Source: Gerris lacustris (Eukaryota; Arthropoda; Insecta; Hemiptera; Gerridae). Taken from it: 64,000 nt of DNA. The notes beneath the pieces were generated by a model. The model worked only from the letters and a program-made list of their open reading frames with translations, ran no database searches and was not told where the DNA came from. Both the position numbers and the translations under genes were made by a program. The stretch covers positions 19,230,187-19,294,186 of the forward strand of contig OX578284.1 in NCBI GenBank assembly GCA_951217055.1. Direction: 5' to 3'. Shown here piece after piece: positions 23,765 through 39,700 of this stretch (position 1 is its first letter; the number at the start of each line of letters is the position of its first letter).

Positions 23765-26700
23765 TGGGTGCCAAATAACTTAGATACAAAATTCTAGCTT
23801 GATGTTGATCGAACTATTTATCCAAATCAAAGGGCACCTATTCCTCTTCAACATTCTGAATCTTAATCTTGAAGACTTTAATTATGAATTGTAGTTGACT
23901 ATTGCGGAGTAAGGGTAATAGGTCTGTGGGTCAATCTTAGTTCGTTGTTCATGATAGTGAACCTACAAAGTCAATTAATAGCCTTTCCAACTCCTGTCCC
24001 TGCCCTAGTATTAGTTACGGAGTTAACAATATCTCCTGCCTGTACTTTAATTATAGGTTAAAAGGGCTTCGCACCCTCTTGTCTATTGCATTAAGACCTT
24101 TACCTAAAATGTGGTAAAGGAGTGGTTTCTAACTAAAGGACACTGAGAGCTCCTTATTAATAGCTTCGCTAAAGGAAAGGGTCTTACACCCTGGCACTTT
24201 TCCTTTATCTAATTAATTCTACATAATTTCAATTAGGGAATTTCAATGAAGAGGGTTAAAGTGTAACTGGGATAAAAAATGTTTGATGCATATTTCATTA
24301 TTTAAAGGCAAAGGAAAAGGTCGATATTTTATATAGCGACAAGTCATCCGACGTATTCAACTCATGCTAATATCATTTCCGACCGGTTCCTCCGGCTAAA
24401 GGTCATTCTACGCATCACCATCAGTTTTATTTTGAGAAATACTTCGAAAATTATTTTTTTACTGCCTTTTTGGAACTGTCTGTCGGGTCTGATTTAATCT
24501 ATCACTTCTAATGCCTTTTCATTCCCGTCCTTTTCACTTACAATTCTTCGACGTCAATGATAAAATTATTATCATTGATAATTATTTAAAAAAGTTCCCA
24601 ATACTTCAAAATATGACTCTATATAAGGAATCATATTTTCCACAGCTTATCCCACACAGGATTTTTCACAGATTGCCGATTTTCAACAGGAAAATTAATT
24701 TGGTATACATAAGTAAGAAATTAATTGTCTTAATTTGAATAAGCTGTTCATAGTTTGTCCAATAATTATCGGAATTGAATTTATTAAAGATACATTTACA
24801 ATAAGTAACATTCCAAATATAACCCCCTTGGATCAATAAACCGCTTCCAACTTTTTACCCCTGAATCTCCCTGAATTTTGCCATCCGCAAGGCTCTCCAG
24901 GCACCCCAAGTATGTCCTTTCAGGCTCATTTTGATCATGAGGGAACATGAAGAAGTCGGTGGGGGCCAAATCTGGACTTGGACTGTAGGGTGGTTGATAA
25001 AGTGGTTAGAAACCTTGTTTCTACGTTGTGTTTGGCCGATGTATCCCTCTCAATTATCGACGTGTGACTGGGAGCAACGTCTTGATGGAGCATTCTTTTC
25101 GGACCACACTATTTGCGTCAAAGAAGGCAATGAGCATTGCTATCACTCTTGATTTGCTGATGCGGGTGTTTTTTGGTCGAGGAGAGTCCTCGTCGTGTTC
25201 CCGACTATCTTTGATACACCGGTGTGTTTTTGACTCAAAAACACATGTTCTGGACATGGTTTCGTCCTTATGAACGTCACAAACCATATCATATGTCTCC
25301 GCAGCGGATTTATTCAGTTTAACGCAAAATTTGATTGGTCGGTGATTCCCTGCATCTTGACTCTTGACACAAGCACTAAACACAACTTCACTTCGGGCTC
25401 GATCTAAGAGTAGAACAAGCCTGAAGTATTCTGCTCACTCCAAGTAGATTAAGAATGTGTAAGTTTTTACCCGAAAAATGTCTCCTTTTATCCATATTAA
25501 AAAGAAAATATGGCTAATATAAGAGCAAAATGCAAATTATTCTACAGTCAAGGAGATAGCGTGCAAAAAAGTGTCGTACAAGTTAATCTTTTAGTGCTTT
25601 TTAAGAATATGTGGTCGGCTAAGAGCGTCTGCGGGATATAGCTTGGCAATAGGCATTTAAAAGAAAAAACCGGAGGAGAGCGGCCACCAATTATGGCGGA
25701 CAGCGAGATTTTCGTGATGATGGGTACAAAATTAATTGATGTCAATTAGTCGAAAATCAAGTTGATGTTAGATTGTCATTTGATAGTAGGTATCATATAG
25801 TCTACCATTAATGCGGGCAGGACATGCGGCCGCTCTCCACCGGTTTTTTTTTTTCAAATGCCTATTGCCAAGCTATGTCCCGCAGACGATCATAGCCAAA
25901 CACATATTCTTAAGAGGCACTAAAAGATTATCTTGTACACAAAATTCTGGCTTGGAGCATTAGTCAGTCACTTTTTTTGCACGCTATCTCCTGGACTATA
26001 CGCGCTTTTATTTCTCAACAAAATGAAGATAGATGTCGCTGGACTGAACCTCATCAGAGCCAATATGTCAGTTTATAAAATATAATTATTGTAACTATGC
26101 AAAATTTAAGCTTTAGTCCAGCATAAGGAGGATTATCTACAGTTGAAACCTAAAATAATAAAAAAGAAAACAGAATACTTTTTTCTTACATAAATATGTT
26201 TAATTGTACAACTTTTATGGATTCGAGAATGTTTAGTAATCTTATAATTGTCGATTTAATATTCAGGATAAAAGCTAGAAAGAGTTGTAAAGATGAAACT
26301 TTTATTGTATTCCTGGCCATTAAAGTTCAATCAGTGTGAAAGGAACAGTTATATAGGAGACATAGGAGATAATTTTGCAATAAAAACAAGAGGAAGAAAT
26401 CTTAGATGCAATAAAATGTTCTCCCTACCGGATTCTTATGTCCAACTATAACTTTTTAGAGAATGTAGATATCAAAAATCCATTAATATCAAACTACCGA
26501 TATTTGAATTAATTTTATTTAAAATAATTTCCTAAAAAGCATAGTTGGTACAATAGTACATTATGCGTCTAGTGCGGAAAGTAGCATTTTGCATGAGTGT
26601 GTGGAGTTTGCACCCGAGCGACAGCGAGGGTATTAAAACCACACGAGCAAAGCAAAATGCAGTTTTCACACGAGTTGCGTACCGTACTTTATCTACGATT

Positions 26701-29700
26701 GTTGGATTTTAATATTAAATACAGTAAAAAACAGTTACTTTAAATAAGCAAATAAGTTTTGTTAATTGTAAACAAACACGCTAATCATCCGATAAGGTGA
26801 AGAATACTGAAACGCGCATGCTCAATGAATACAACTACGAATAGAATCACTGTCTACGCATCTAAACAGAGATAAAATGTTTATATTTCGTATCAATCGT
26901 AGATAAAGTATATTGTATGTTGAACGTTTTAGTTTTTTTTAATTTTAATTAAATTCCTTCTTAAAGCAAATATTTTATAGTTTACCTTTGTATCTATAAA
27001 GGATTACTTTAGATGTGATTGTTGTTTAGAAAAGCAATAAAATAGGACGAATAAGATAAATTAAAATGCACAAAGTAAAAGCCATGATTTATAAAACATA
27101 TATGTCATTCTCAAACAGAACTCTACGCGAATATATTACAAATGTAAAATTGTGAACGTGCGGCCAAGGTATATCTGTATTTAAGTTTAGCATTAAGTCT
27201 TTAGTAATTCTAAGCACGGATTTATTCTTGTATTCCAAGGTCTTGTATACGAATGTTTTGTCTGCTCCTCCCTTGACGCTGTTTTACACTTTTTTTGTGT
27301 ACTTCAGGTTTTCTCATACTATTGCTTGAAAAATGTTTGCATTTAAAACATTTCATGTTCAAATATTTAAAGTATATGTGAGTATGTCGTGTATTAAGTT
27401 AATAAGTATGCTTCTAAAAGAACGCAATAACACTATTTTTAATCAACTGCACTAAGAATGTTATTATTAACTCTTAAAAATTGGTCGAAACTGGTCTGTC
27501 TTAAACCGGTTTCGACTGATTGTAAGAGTTAATAATGATTTTCTTAGTGAGTTAATGAAAGGCATTCTTAGTGCAGTTGATTAAAATAGTGCGATTGCGT
27601 TCTTTTAATGAGCTTACTTACTTACTTAATCCACGATGTTCTTGCACATATACACTTTGAATATTTGAACATGAAATGTTTTTAATGCAAACATTATTCA
27701 AGCAATGGTAGAAAACCTCAAGTACACTAAGGCCATGCCGAAGGAGGAAAATACAGAACAGTGTATTTACCAAATATATTATTCTTGACCTAACTGCAGT
27801 TAGCTTTATTATTTATGCATAAAGAACAAAGGAATCCAGGCCCCCATATAGCTCAACTGTAATAATGTTAAGGTAATTTTTGGAACAAAGTTTGGTCCTA
27901 TATTATATTCTTGGTTTTACATTTTGGTTCTTTTTACCTTCTTCATCTGGAATCAAAGTCTTAAACCTCGAATACTCAGGGCTAGTTTACTCGTTACTAC
28001 CGAGATAGCTTACTGTTGGTAAGTAAAAAATCAATGTTATATAAGTTGCTATTATACTAGCCGGCGAGTTGACTCGCTTAAAGGTGCAAATACTCGTGCT
28101 AGTTAAAAAGAGTGCTAATGCAAGTTGCTGGTATTCCAGTAGCGGGAATGCTGTAGAAGCTGTGTACATTTGCCTTTGCCAGTGAAACAGCATGGTTTTA
28201 TCATCAGGATGGTCGGTTATGTTCGAGATTTTAGCACAAGGCACGCTTTATCATTTCCCCATCCCTCGACTCGTGCCACTGGCAAAACAAAAACCAAACT
28301 CCGTGCGATTTACTCGCATGCACTTACTGCAGTTGCTCTCTTTCTGCGAGCTATTTGCATGATTTTGTGCGAGTTACTAGCATGTGTACTTTCGCCTTAG
28401 CAGACCATGAATGGTTGAAACCTGCCGCACGCAGATTTCGATTTAAATCTTGCAGTAAATTTACGATAAGAGTGATTGTATCTTTGAAATAATTAAGCAT
28501 GTGGCTAGTTTATACCTGTTGTTAGTTCATCTTGCTAGAGATCTAATCTGTTATTGTTTTAAAAGGATATGTTTTAGCTCTGGGCCAGGAGAAATTTCCG
28601 TCACGCAAAAAACGACATGATAAAGGTGACGCTCTTAAATATCGTGCCAGGAAGTTAAGATTTGATAGGAGGAAGATTGGTTTTCACTTGTGTTCATTGC
28701 TGTACCATATTTCGCTGATAGAAGTTATAAATTTTGTATAGAATTATATCAGAGCTCCTAGTGGACCTAATGGTAATCAAGATGGATGAATTTTCCATAA
28801 TTTCACACCTTAAGATCCATCTGTATAGTATGTCAATTAGACAAATGTATACTGGTTTTCTCCACTTCACGGGAAATCATTGAAATGTCGATTAGTGAAT
28901 TTAATGCCCAAAAACGAATCCACGATTAAATGTTTTTCCATGAAGTGGAGAAAATGATTTTTTTTTTCTTTAAGAGATCGGCGAAAATGCGGACAAACGT
29001 GTGCCCCCTTTTTGGCGTACTTAGGTTTTCCCTTTATAAATTGCTCTATAGTCTATACTTATCAAAAATATTGCATACTCAAAGCCATTTGATTTTAAAT
29101 AATTGATTTATGATAGATTAAATCTCCGACATTAATTCTATGATTTATCTTTTATTTTTCAGATCGTGAAAAGGTGCGTGATATGATTTCGACTATGACA
29201 ACTCACACATACGATCCAGACCAGATTCAACTTAAAGTGAAGAATATGTACGAATCCTGCATGTCTCTCGGAAGCATTGAAACTGAAAGAAGTCGACCAC
29301 TGAAGAAAGTTATCACCCAGCTGGGTAAGCAAACTTTAAACTTTCCAATTAGGGTTGGGACATCGTTAACTAAACATCGATATTTTCGATGTTCGACATC
29401 GTACCGAACTAACATCGATACATTTGATACATCGCCAACGACCTCTCAACCCGACGAGCAAACGAAAAATAATGGTCGCTGGTCTTCCAAAAAATTACAT
29501 TTGCATTTAAGAAATTTTCGTAGTTTTCGTCGACTTTTATTCGATGATTTTAATTTCGATGCTTCTTTGGGCTAACAATCGATGTCGCCGATACATCGAA
29601 CTCCCCAACATCGATGTTGCCGATACATCGAACCCCCACTATCGATTTGCCGATACATCGAACCCCCAATATCGATGTTGCCGATACATAGAACTCCCAA

Positions 29701-32700
29701 TATCAATGTTTTTTTGATCCGATACTTCGACATCGATGTTCCAACCTTAGTTCCAATCCAAGATAAATTGTAGATAAATAGTTAAATGCTGCTTACAGTT
29801 CATTCAATTTACCGTCATTTAATCTTCCAATACTTTTCCATTCAAAAACACATCGCATAACTTTTATATGCTTACGATTTATCTTTTATTTTTATATCCT
29901 AACGGGTCGAGGATACCCTGAGGCTTTTTAGAGGCACCAGACTTTAGCACGTGCACATTTTGAATATATTAATAACCGAAAAGAGAGAAAAAGAATTATT
30001 GAGTCCTGTTCAGAATGAAAAAAGAGTTTCGGGTTCAGTTAAATTTACATAATTCATGAGTAGATTCTAAAAATGCTCAGTTTTAAAACTACCTATCGTC
30101 TTTCTATCTTCTTATTCTTTATAGCGTATATATTATAATCATATTCACTTGGTTATCCTCGCATCTTCTTTCAAATTTACCGTTAAATCATTTTAAAAAG
30201 AAAGAAAGTGCATCCAACAAATTCTTTTTTAGATTCTGAATATTGATTTTATTTATTTTACCTTGTTTAAAATATATTACATTCTTTTTTTAAAATTCGA
30301 GTTACGTACGAAATTAAATTAATGTATTATCTGTTTATCTTCAAATACCTTCCTTCTTTTACTGATATTTTATTTGACCCTTAAATAAATTGACGTTTGT
30401 TACTTCGTACGGTAAAAAAAAAAAACATAAAGGTTATAATATATACGCTGGTGTTAAAATGTCCTCCCACACTACTTGTGTTTTAATTTATTTATTTATG
30501 TGATAATATACATTTTTCAAGTTAAAATTAAAAAATAATTTTTTCCTCTTGATTTTTGGGAATGCGTTTGGAAACTTTTTATTTTATATTTAAAATTTGA
30601 AATTCAAATGATTTAATATTTTATTCTGGGTAAAATGCTCTTGATTGAGCAATCTTCCTACACTAATGATGTGCTATTATTTAACGTTTTTAAATTGCAA
30701 ATTTATAAAATGTGTAATAATAATATTAATAAAAAATCACAATCTTTAAGGTAATTTATTGGATTCAAAATTTAATATTAAAAAGGTTAGGTCAGAAATA
30801 AAAGTTCGAATTTGAGAAGTAAAGAAAGTTGAAAATGGGGTACATCTTTTGATTGTATTTTTGGAATATAAATGACTTTGACTAAATAACTAGTGAGACA
30901 AAGGGATGTTTAGTCCAATGTACTTTGAGACAAAGGAATAGCACACTTCTGTTTTTATAAGTGGAGTAACTGTCTAAAGAAGAACATTCCGTACACCTTC
31001 TTTAGATTGTTGATTTTTTTATAAGGGGAGTAACAATCTAAAGAAGTGCCGAAATTTGTATATACGAGTATGACAGATAACTATTATACATATATATATG
31101 TCCTTGCCTTTTTAATTTCCCATATATGCAGTATATAATATAGAGAGAAAGTATTGTAGTGGCGTTAAACTTCCCCTGTTTAAAAGAAAAAGAAGGAATG
31201 GTATGTAGCTTATAATGGACCTAAAGTCGCAAGAAATCAGCGGCCAGTATAAGAGTTTCACTCGAATGTCACCTTCTGAATCTGAATAACAAGAAAGAAT
31301 CTGCTTGCAGAAGGTTGGACCCCATATTTCCAATGAGCATAATCATTTACACACTTACTTTTCTCACGGTGCGGCGGGAGGAAGGCAACAAAGATATCGC
31401 CTTCTTGTATTGGTCTACAATTTCCATCTCAGCTCATATTTTCCTCCAGGCATCTGATTTGGGAAGTTGATTGAAATTATCCTTTTCTTGTGGATCTCGC
31501 AGAAGAGCTCGAATCACGATAAGTTTTATCGAATTTTCTTCTGACCACCATAATTACCATGCAAAGAGGCACAAAAACAGTATTCACATGGGCACGAGAA
31601 ACAACGAACCTCTTCCTCACTCTCCCATCCAATTTTAAACTGCGAACAATCAAAGTGTTCGTTGAAAAAACCGGCAGGAGATTGATCGTGACGCTCCGCG
31701 CGGGCGCAGTTCGTGCGCAAAAGCCCGTACAAACCTTGAGAACTTGCTGCGTGGGCTCCGCATGGCGCGCAAGTGTATAGCCACCTTTAGAGCTTCTAGA
31801 TTTCTAGATAGTTCTTTATAATTAATATACCTAGTTAATTAATTACGTAGGTATCTAGTTACCCCATGGAGAAACTTAGCAATAAACATTTTTTAAGTAA
31901 CACCTATAGTTGTTGCGAAAAATCTTTAGAGGGTGTAAAATATCGGATGTTAGAGAAAGTTTGAAAGCTTTATTTGGATTATAAATGCATTACACTTTTA
32001 CTCTTTATTTTTATATCCTTAAATAGTACCTCTTAGTTGATATTATTCCATTTTTGTTCCGAATTGTTATCATTCAATGTGAGATAGATTTACCACTTCA
32101 TATATTTTTGATTTGGTCTTAAGGTCAGGGTAAAATTTCTCACTTCTCTGGGTAAAAATAAAAACACTTATATAATTATTTAATTTTGTTTTTAGAACAT
32201 GAGCCTTGACCACGCTGAATAAATATTACTTATTAAATTATTAAAAATGTCTTAATTGCGGTGTATGTTATCAATAAAAATTAAATGAAATTTAAGCTAT
32301 ATTCTTATGTTGCTGAGTTCAAAGTAAAATATGATAAAGGTTGTTATCTCTTATTGTTTAAGAATTTCGAATATTCCTATACATTTATTTTCTTTCTGAT
32401 TTATGTTATGATCAGTATTGTACTAGAAAGACGATCCCTTTAAGGCATCTAGCGTTGATGCCCTTTTTATAGCATCCTTCAGACTCAGACCCCTCTTGAA
32501 TCAAAACCCGTTTGTGTTTGGGGTCTATTTGATAGCCGACCTGGATAGAACCATTCCTTAACTACCGGATCTCGCGCTTCTCAGACTTGCCCGAGCCCAA
32601 CACCATAATCATGCTTACAAGGCCCATACTCCGTACTTTACCTCCTAAGGCCTTCTAAAAAAATAATACCGTGCACCGTGACCCTTAAATTCTCTCGGTG

Positions 32701-33724
32701 GTTCAAAAAACTACACTCCCTTATCTTAAAGCCTCGACCAGACTGCCGATCCAAACAGAGTAAACAAGCAAAGAATTAGTCTCAGCGCATGCCCAGTTTG
32801 AGATGCGCAGGCGTACTTGAGACTGGGCATGGGGCATGCGCAGAGACCAATGCTTTGCTCTTTTCCTCGATTTGGTTTGGCAGTTCGGACGAGGTTTAAA
32901 TGGTTGACTTGAGCAAGCGAAAAATCATATTCTTAAAGTAGAAAGATAAACATCAAATTTACATCCAATAGGTAATTCTTAAATCAAGATAGTTTTTTCA
33001 ACTCTGTTGCCCTTGCTCAAACAATATAAATAGGCCGGTTTTATCTACTTTAGTTTTTACCTATGCAATGGTACTTTGAGTGAAATTTGCTTTACATTCA
33101 ATGGGAGACATTGAATTTCGACAGATTTTGTTGAATTTCCAAGTTTTATATCCCATGAGTCCATAGAAGGAAATATTTGTTTATGCTGTTTAAATAGTTT
33201 TATCAATGATCTATAAGTGATCAGTTCGAATTATTATCCCTTTCAATGCTTCTTCTGTGTTATCAGTTATCAAGGAATCTGTTTATCTCTTGTAAACGAT
33301 GGTATTGACTTATTAAGTTACTTCTTGTTGTTAGCTTCTCAGACTTACTTCTTGTTAACTCCGACTTACTTGTTACTCTATTACCAAAATTTAGTAGCAA
33401 ACATTTGTTTTATAGGTTTCGTTGTCACCCTTCTTCAATGTTTTGCAACTTTTTAAATTTATCGATGTCGGTTATCGATAGGTGATATCGACTCTAACCG
33501 ACCATCTATACTCAGATCTCGCGTCCCAGGACGAGAGACTTCTTTTCCACGTTTTGGAGTTTTAAATAGAAATACCTCTTCAGAAGATTTTTATGTGTAC
33601 CTTTACATCCTTTATAGGTTTTTTCCGTCAGTTTCTTAATTGAAGTGGGTCAATAAGTATGTCATTTTTTTTTTAATCTTCAATGACTTCAAGGTTCTGG
33701 GTTCCGAGAAAAGAGAGAGAGAGG

Positions 33725-33777
<53 letters not shown>

Positions 33778-36700
33778 CTTCACGCTGCTTCTATCACATA
33801 TAAATTTTTAACCTCCCCCCTGCGTCCACCAAGCTTCTATTTAGACAACAGAAAGAGAAGACTAATTAGATATACTCGTATAGTTTTTTTTTAATAAATT
33901 ATTTCAACTAAAGGCCAGACCAGCCACCTTGGGTTGAGAGGTTATACCTAATTGTGCATTTATTTCCTTTTTTTAATATAATTTACAACAGTTACTATTT
34001 CTTTTTAAATACTCAGTTAGTTTATACCAGAAGTGTATAAACAATTTATTATTTTCAAGTGAGATAGGGGTAGGGTAGGCCTCCATTTAATTTATGGAAG
34101 ATAGGAATTATATAAGTTTATGATCTCAGAGTACTTTTATTAACAGTTTATGTTTATTTAATTATTTTATTTATTATTTGAGGAATTATACCTTCTTAAT
34201 TATATTTAATCAATAGCTTTTACCGGCTCATGCTAGGTATTAGTGGCTAGTGGCTATGTTTCTATAATCATGTAGGCCTAGCAATTAAATTAAATTCCTG
34301 AATAGTTTTGGTTTCCAAAGCCTTCTCCTTCTAAGAATAAAATCAGGACTATATTACACATCATTAATTCCATTACTAAGAATATAATACTCTACAAATC
34401 GTAGTTTGGAGTCTATCTATACGTTTAAAAAATAGCCAATGGTAACTAAGTATTATAGCAATAAAAAAAACAATGCTAAATAAATATAATGAATAAGAAA
34501 ATGTGAGGTGTAAGCGCCCTAATCAGAAATTAAATCGGTCAACAATTGCGGACGCCATAAGCCCTCAAAGTCAAATATCTTTTTAAAAAAATCAATTTTA
34601 GCTTATTTAAGGTAGAACCGATGGAGTTACGACAAAAAGTCATACGACCAAAGTTGTAGATCTTTTAAAATCAGTTACTGCTGGCGCAATCAGCTTGTCG
34701 ATACGACTTACCGTTTAGCCACAATAAGCCTCCAAAAAAACTTTAAAGTGTGTCCGCCATCTTTAATGTTTTTAACTTTTCGGATGTTTCCAGTCGGGTT
34801 GGGCCAATTCTAGAGTCTCAAGAGTCTCTAGGTGGTACGATTATTATTACTAAATTTACTCGTATACCCTAATGGATAAGACGGCCTTGGCTGCAAGACT
34901 ATATCAAATTGTTATTAGGGTTTCGTAGATCCTTTTCGAAACCTTTATGACGAGGATGATGTGTCTGTCCGTCCGTCGCTCTTCGGTTCATATCTCCCGA
35001 ACCGTTTGAGCTAAAAAGTTGAAATTTAAAATTCTGGCTTTATTTAATTTTATTTACTGAATCTGAATTTCTCCTTTTTTCTTCATAACCTTTTAGCGGT
35101 CTAGTTTTCAATGGTTTTTTTAATCATCCCTACTTTCAGTATTTCAGTTCCCTAGATCAGTATTTCACTAACATTCAAATGATTGCTAAAGATTGAATGG
35201 AAGTGGTATTATTATACAAATGTGTATTCACCAGAAAAAAAACTAATACTAAAATTAATTCAAGTGATAAATTGAATTTCTATGGCATCGGTCATCGGTA
35301 AGGTATCTTAAACAGAGTAAATATACTCCTTGACCTTGTAACTAGTTTTCTAATCTCTGAAAGCTATTTCTAAAATTAATAACATTACAAATATAAAATA
35401 TAATAGTCTGCCAATGGGTCCTATTATTAGACGAATGGTCAAATGAGATTTGGATCTCGTTCGATTCCCAATAGGGTCATACTCATTTTTAAGCAATATT
35501 AAATGTTCGCAGACGGTTGAAATTAAAAAAAGATCATCTGTGGGCTACATTCAACAAACCATCCAATTTTTTTTTCAAATTTGGATCAGTACTTTTAAAG
35601 ATTTAGGTGTTATATGAAACCAAGTTATTGTTTTCAATTCTCAGTTGTGTCATACCTATTTTTATTCAATGTTTAATGTGCGCGTTTGATAGGAATTGAT
35701 GAGACCAACAATAATGATGACGTACCATTAAAGTCGGACGAGTAGTTTTTAAAAAGTACTTCTTTAGATTGTTACTAATATATGTTTTTTTTAGAATATA
35801 AATGGATATAATTAATTCTACATTCCCTTGTCTAAATAACTATTAAGACAAAGGGGTGTTTAGTTCAATGTTCTATGGGATAAAGGAATATCACACTTCT
35901 GTAAGGGGAGTAACAGTCTAAAGATGAAAAATCCGTGCACTTTCATTAGAATGCTACTCTGTTTATAAGGGGAGTAACAGTCTAATGAAGTGCCATGTTT
36001 CCTGATATCTGAAACAGATTTCTATTCAGGAAATTTTTATATAGAAGACATAAAATATGTCTTCAAATTGGCCACATATATAGAGGAAAGAATCTAAGGC
36101 ATATAATATACCATATCAACATTTTACGTTAGGTTTATAGAATGTTTTGCGGTAATTTTTGCAACTATAATTGCCAAGTTGCAGCTTTTAAGTTAATGGA
36201 ATATTTCTATTTTGAATTTGAAAATAACCTTTTTACTTAAATATAAAAATGAAATAGAAAGTGTTTCAATGATTTTTTTATAACAATTGTTTATTCATAC
36301 TGAGAAGGATTATTTATGTGCCATAATAACTTATTGATTTATTCGCTATTGACGCTCTTTTTCTCATTGATTTGATTCAATTTAGGCTGTGGAATTCTAT
36401 TGTACTTTGTGAAAATTAATTAAGAGAGACCTGTTAGGTGCTTCGGAGAGAAAAAAAACACCTCATCCTCTCTTCCACATACCAATATACTAATGGAAAT
36501 TCTTTACATACTTATATCTATAATAACCATCCCTACTGTTTATATTATTTGTATCTATACACGCAACTAATCGAACATTTAAAAGAATTTCCCCTACTTA
36601 AAAATTCCATGAAATCTTTTTTTTTTAGCCTTTTTAATAATTGATTTAAAATTAATAATAAATACTTAATAACATACCTTAATACTTTTTCATGGAATAC

Positions 36701-39700
36701 GATTTACGTAATTATCGTATCGTATGATTTAATTTTAATAAGGGTATCTTGTTCTCCTTCTTCTTTATAATTTCAACCGGAGATAAAATATCCAAAATAA
36801 ACACGTTTATTTCATTTTATTTTAACAAGCATCAGCCTTATAAATATTAAAAAGTCCAAATTAATTTATCTTATCTATAAACTTATACTTTTTATCCTTT
36901 TCATGCATTTAATGACGTACAAAAAAAATCTGATTTCAGATTTGGAAGTCTAATCACTTTGAAAGTGTGCAGGCAAACACTTTTATAAAAAAAAGTTCAC
37001 TGTGATCTCTGATATTATACAAGGGCAACTGACCTATACCGATTTTTTTTTGGGGGGGGGGGGGGGAGGTGCACCTAGATCCAAAATGGACCTAAACGTT
37101 GCGAAGCTTACTTTTCTATCTGAATTAGTTTCCGTGAGATGTTTTTTTTTTTTTTTAATAGTGTTATTTGCTAATAAAACCGCATATTCTAGAAAAATTG
37201 TGAGCGTTCATAGCATTTAAGATTTTTTTGTTTTTTAAATGTTGGAAGGTTTGAACTGTTATTTCGGTTTTTTAGGTAATAGTTCCCAAAAAAAGAGAGT
37301 GCACTAGTTTTACAGGAAACTTAACTCTGATTTAAAAAATTGAGCATCATACAGACACGGAACCAAAAACGATCCCTGATGTCTAAAACGGATTTTTGTC
37401 TTGGAACTTTTGAAATCAGACACATATAATAATTTTCGTTCTTCTGAACGACCACATACTTGTAATTTTCGATTCTTAAGTAGTTGGGTCTAATTTGTCC
37501 AATTGTTAATATTTAAATAAATTATGATTTCAGTTTGAGAATGATCCAAGGAGGGATCGAAATATTGCAAAAATAAGGCTTTTAATTTCCTCAATAGACC
37601 CAAATTCTCAAGAATTGTCTCTAATATTTTTTCTGCTGTGTTTAAATTCATCTCAATTCTCTATTTTTTTCCATTATTTTGGAATTTATTAATATTTTTA
37701 ACTTTTATCTTTATTAATGTATATTCATTATTATTTAATGTTAGCGAATTTTCGAAGAAAATTCAAAGCTATTGCAATGGCTTCAAAATTTTTGTAATGC
37801 GAATTTTTGATTTTCTCCATGGAAATCCGTTTTAGACCATTCTGGATCGATTCCTGAAATTTAACACTTTTTTACATATGTATGTATATATGTATCGATG
37901 TATGTATTTATGTATATATATATGTGCCACTCCAGACGATATCTCACGCTAGGATGCACTTAAATAATCCAAACAAATTTTAAAATGCCAATAATATCAA
38001 AAGAAAGGATTAGTTCGTTGACTAGAATTTTTGGAGTCCATTTAGGGGTCAAATTTTGACCATTTAGGGTCAAAAATAGCATAAAAACATGTTTTTCCAT
38101 TTTACCCCCCTCTAATATGAAAATATGACAAAGTGTACAACAATTACAGTACTCCTAAAGAGCTTTCCAACGCCATGCATCTTAAAGGGTTTATACTTTT
38201 TTGACTTTTGAACCCCGTACCCCTGTGTACCAAATTTTCTTTTCACCCATCCAAATTCTAAAACAAAATTTTCCTATATTATCATAAGCCAATAATACGC
38301 AGATATATTTGAAAATTCGCTCATTAAGTCATGGTGCATGACTGGATTTTTATTTTCGACTTTTTAATATTTATTATTGTTTTTATCTATGCTAGGTTTA
38401 TATATTTAATCATTCGAATGTATTATGCGTTTCCCACTTGTGTCGTCTAATGCTGTTGAGGACTCAATAAATATTTTGTTAAATAAATAAATATGTTAGA
38501 AAACTTAAAACTTGAATAGCATGGGTACTAATTATACATCTGCAACTAAAGCCCTTATACTCTATAATATTATATTATATGATCTATACAATGATGCTTT
38601 GCTCTTGCAGTTGTGCTATTGTTGGTGTGCTATCTTGATAAGTTGATTAGCCCCTGTTAGATAGCTGAAACTCCGTGATTCCATTATCTCTAACTATATT
38701 CCTGAATATAATTGATTGATGCCTCTTGTATTACATACTTGCAGTGATAGTTATTGATAATGATTGATACAGGTGGTTGGAGAGTCCTTCGAGATTTCTC
38801 TTTGTCTTCATGGGATGTTAAGAGAACTTGGAAAAATCTCCATAAGGACTTCAGTGTTCAGCCGTTTTTCCATGTAGATGTTGTGCCACATCCATTGGAT
38901 CCTCTCCAAAGTATTATACAGGTAACAATGAAAACTATAATAGAAGCTGAATAAATTTAGAAAATATATATTCTATATCTTACTGTCAATAAGTAAATAT
39001 GTTTATCTCCAGGAGGGAGAAAATGTTATGATTTTGGATTAGTTTAGAGGGACTAAAGTCATTCTTTTCTTCCCTGAACTCAAAAAGTAGGGAGAAAAAG
39101 TAAGGATTGCCAACTTAATTATTTTATAAATAGTAGAAAATGAATGGCTAATGTAATGAAGGTGTTGAAATCAGGTTGGCAACATTGCTTTTTCGACCTT
39201 GTTTATCTTTCTTTATAACCTGCATCTAAATAACCTTCTATTTGAGTTCATGATTCCTTCGGCTTCGCCTCAAGAACTTGGCTTACTTTACTCCCTAGGT
39301 GCATAACAGGGCCGGATATAGCTACCGCCAGCCCCCGCGGTGCGGGGGGGCCCACGGTCCTGGGGGGCCCAGTCAGAGATGTTGAATAAGGTATTTTTTA
39401 CAAAAAAAAGGCAAGAAGGATATTGTGATCAGTGGCGTAGCTATGGGCCCGAATTACGGGCACGTCCCCGGTGCCAGGGGGCCTACAAATAAAAAAATGT
39501 CGACCCTTTAGAGTATAATTAAATCTAAACTGGAATTATACTCATATACCTTAGTCAGTGCGCCCCATTCAGTGCTGAACGCAAATGTTTCAATTATCTT
39601 TTTTTTTGGCGAGGGGCCCACTGCCCTAGGTACGCAACTGATTGTGATAAACTTAAAATTTTTCCTAACGTGTCATGAATACGGAAGTTTGAATTTTTTT

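Noticed and set aside
28571..28740. Open frame with basic residues between exons 1 and 2, considered as an extra exon
   Set aside because: Exons 1 and 2 join in phase with continuous M13 homology, and this frame matches nothing in the family.
31526..31780. Overlapping frames on both strands in a GC-richer patch
   Set aside because: No domain, signal or splice context; the reading frames are mutual shadows.
33640..33894. Frame rich in Arg/Glu
   Set aside because: Translation of the GA simple repeat at 33704-33776, not a gene.
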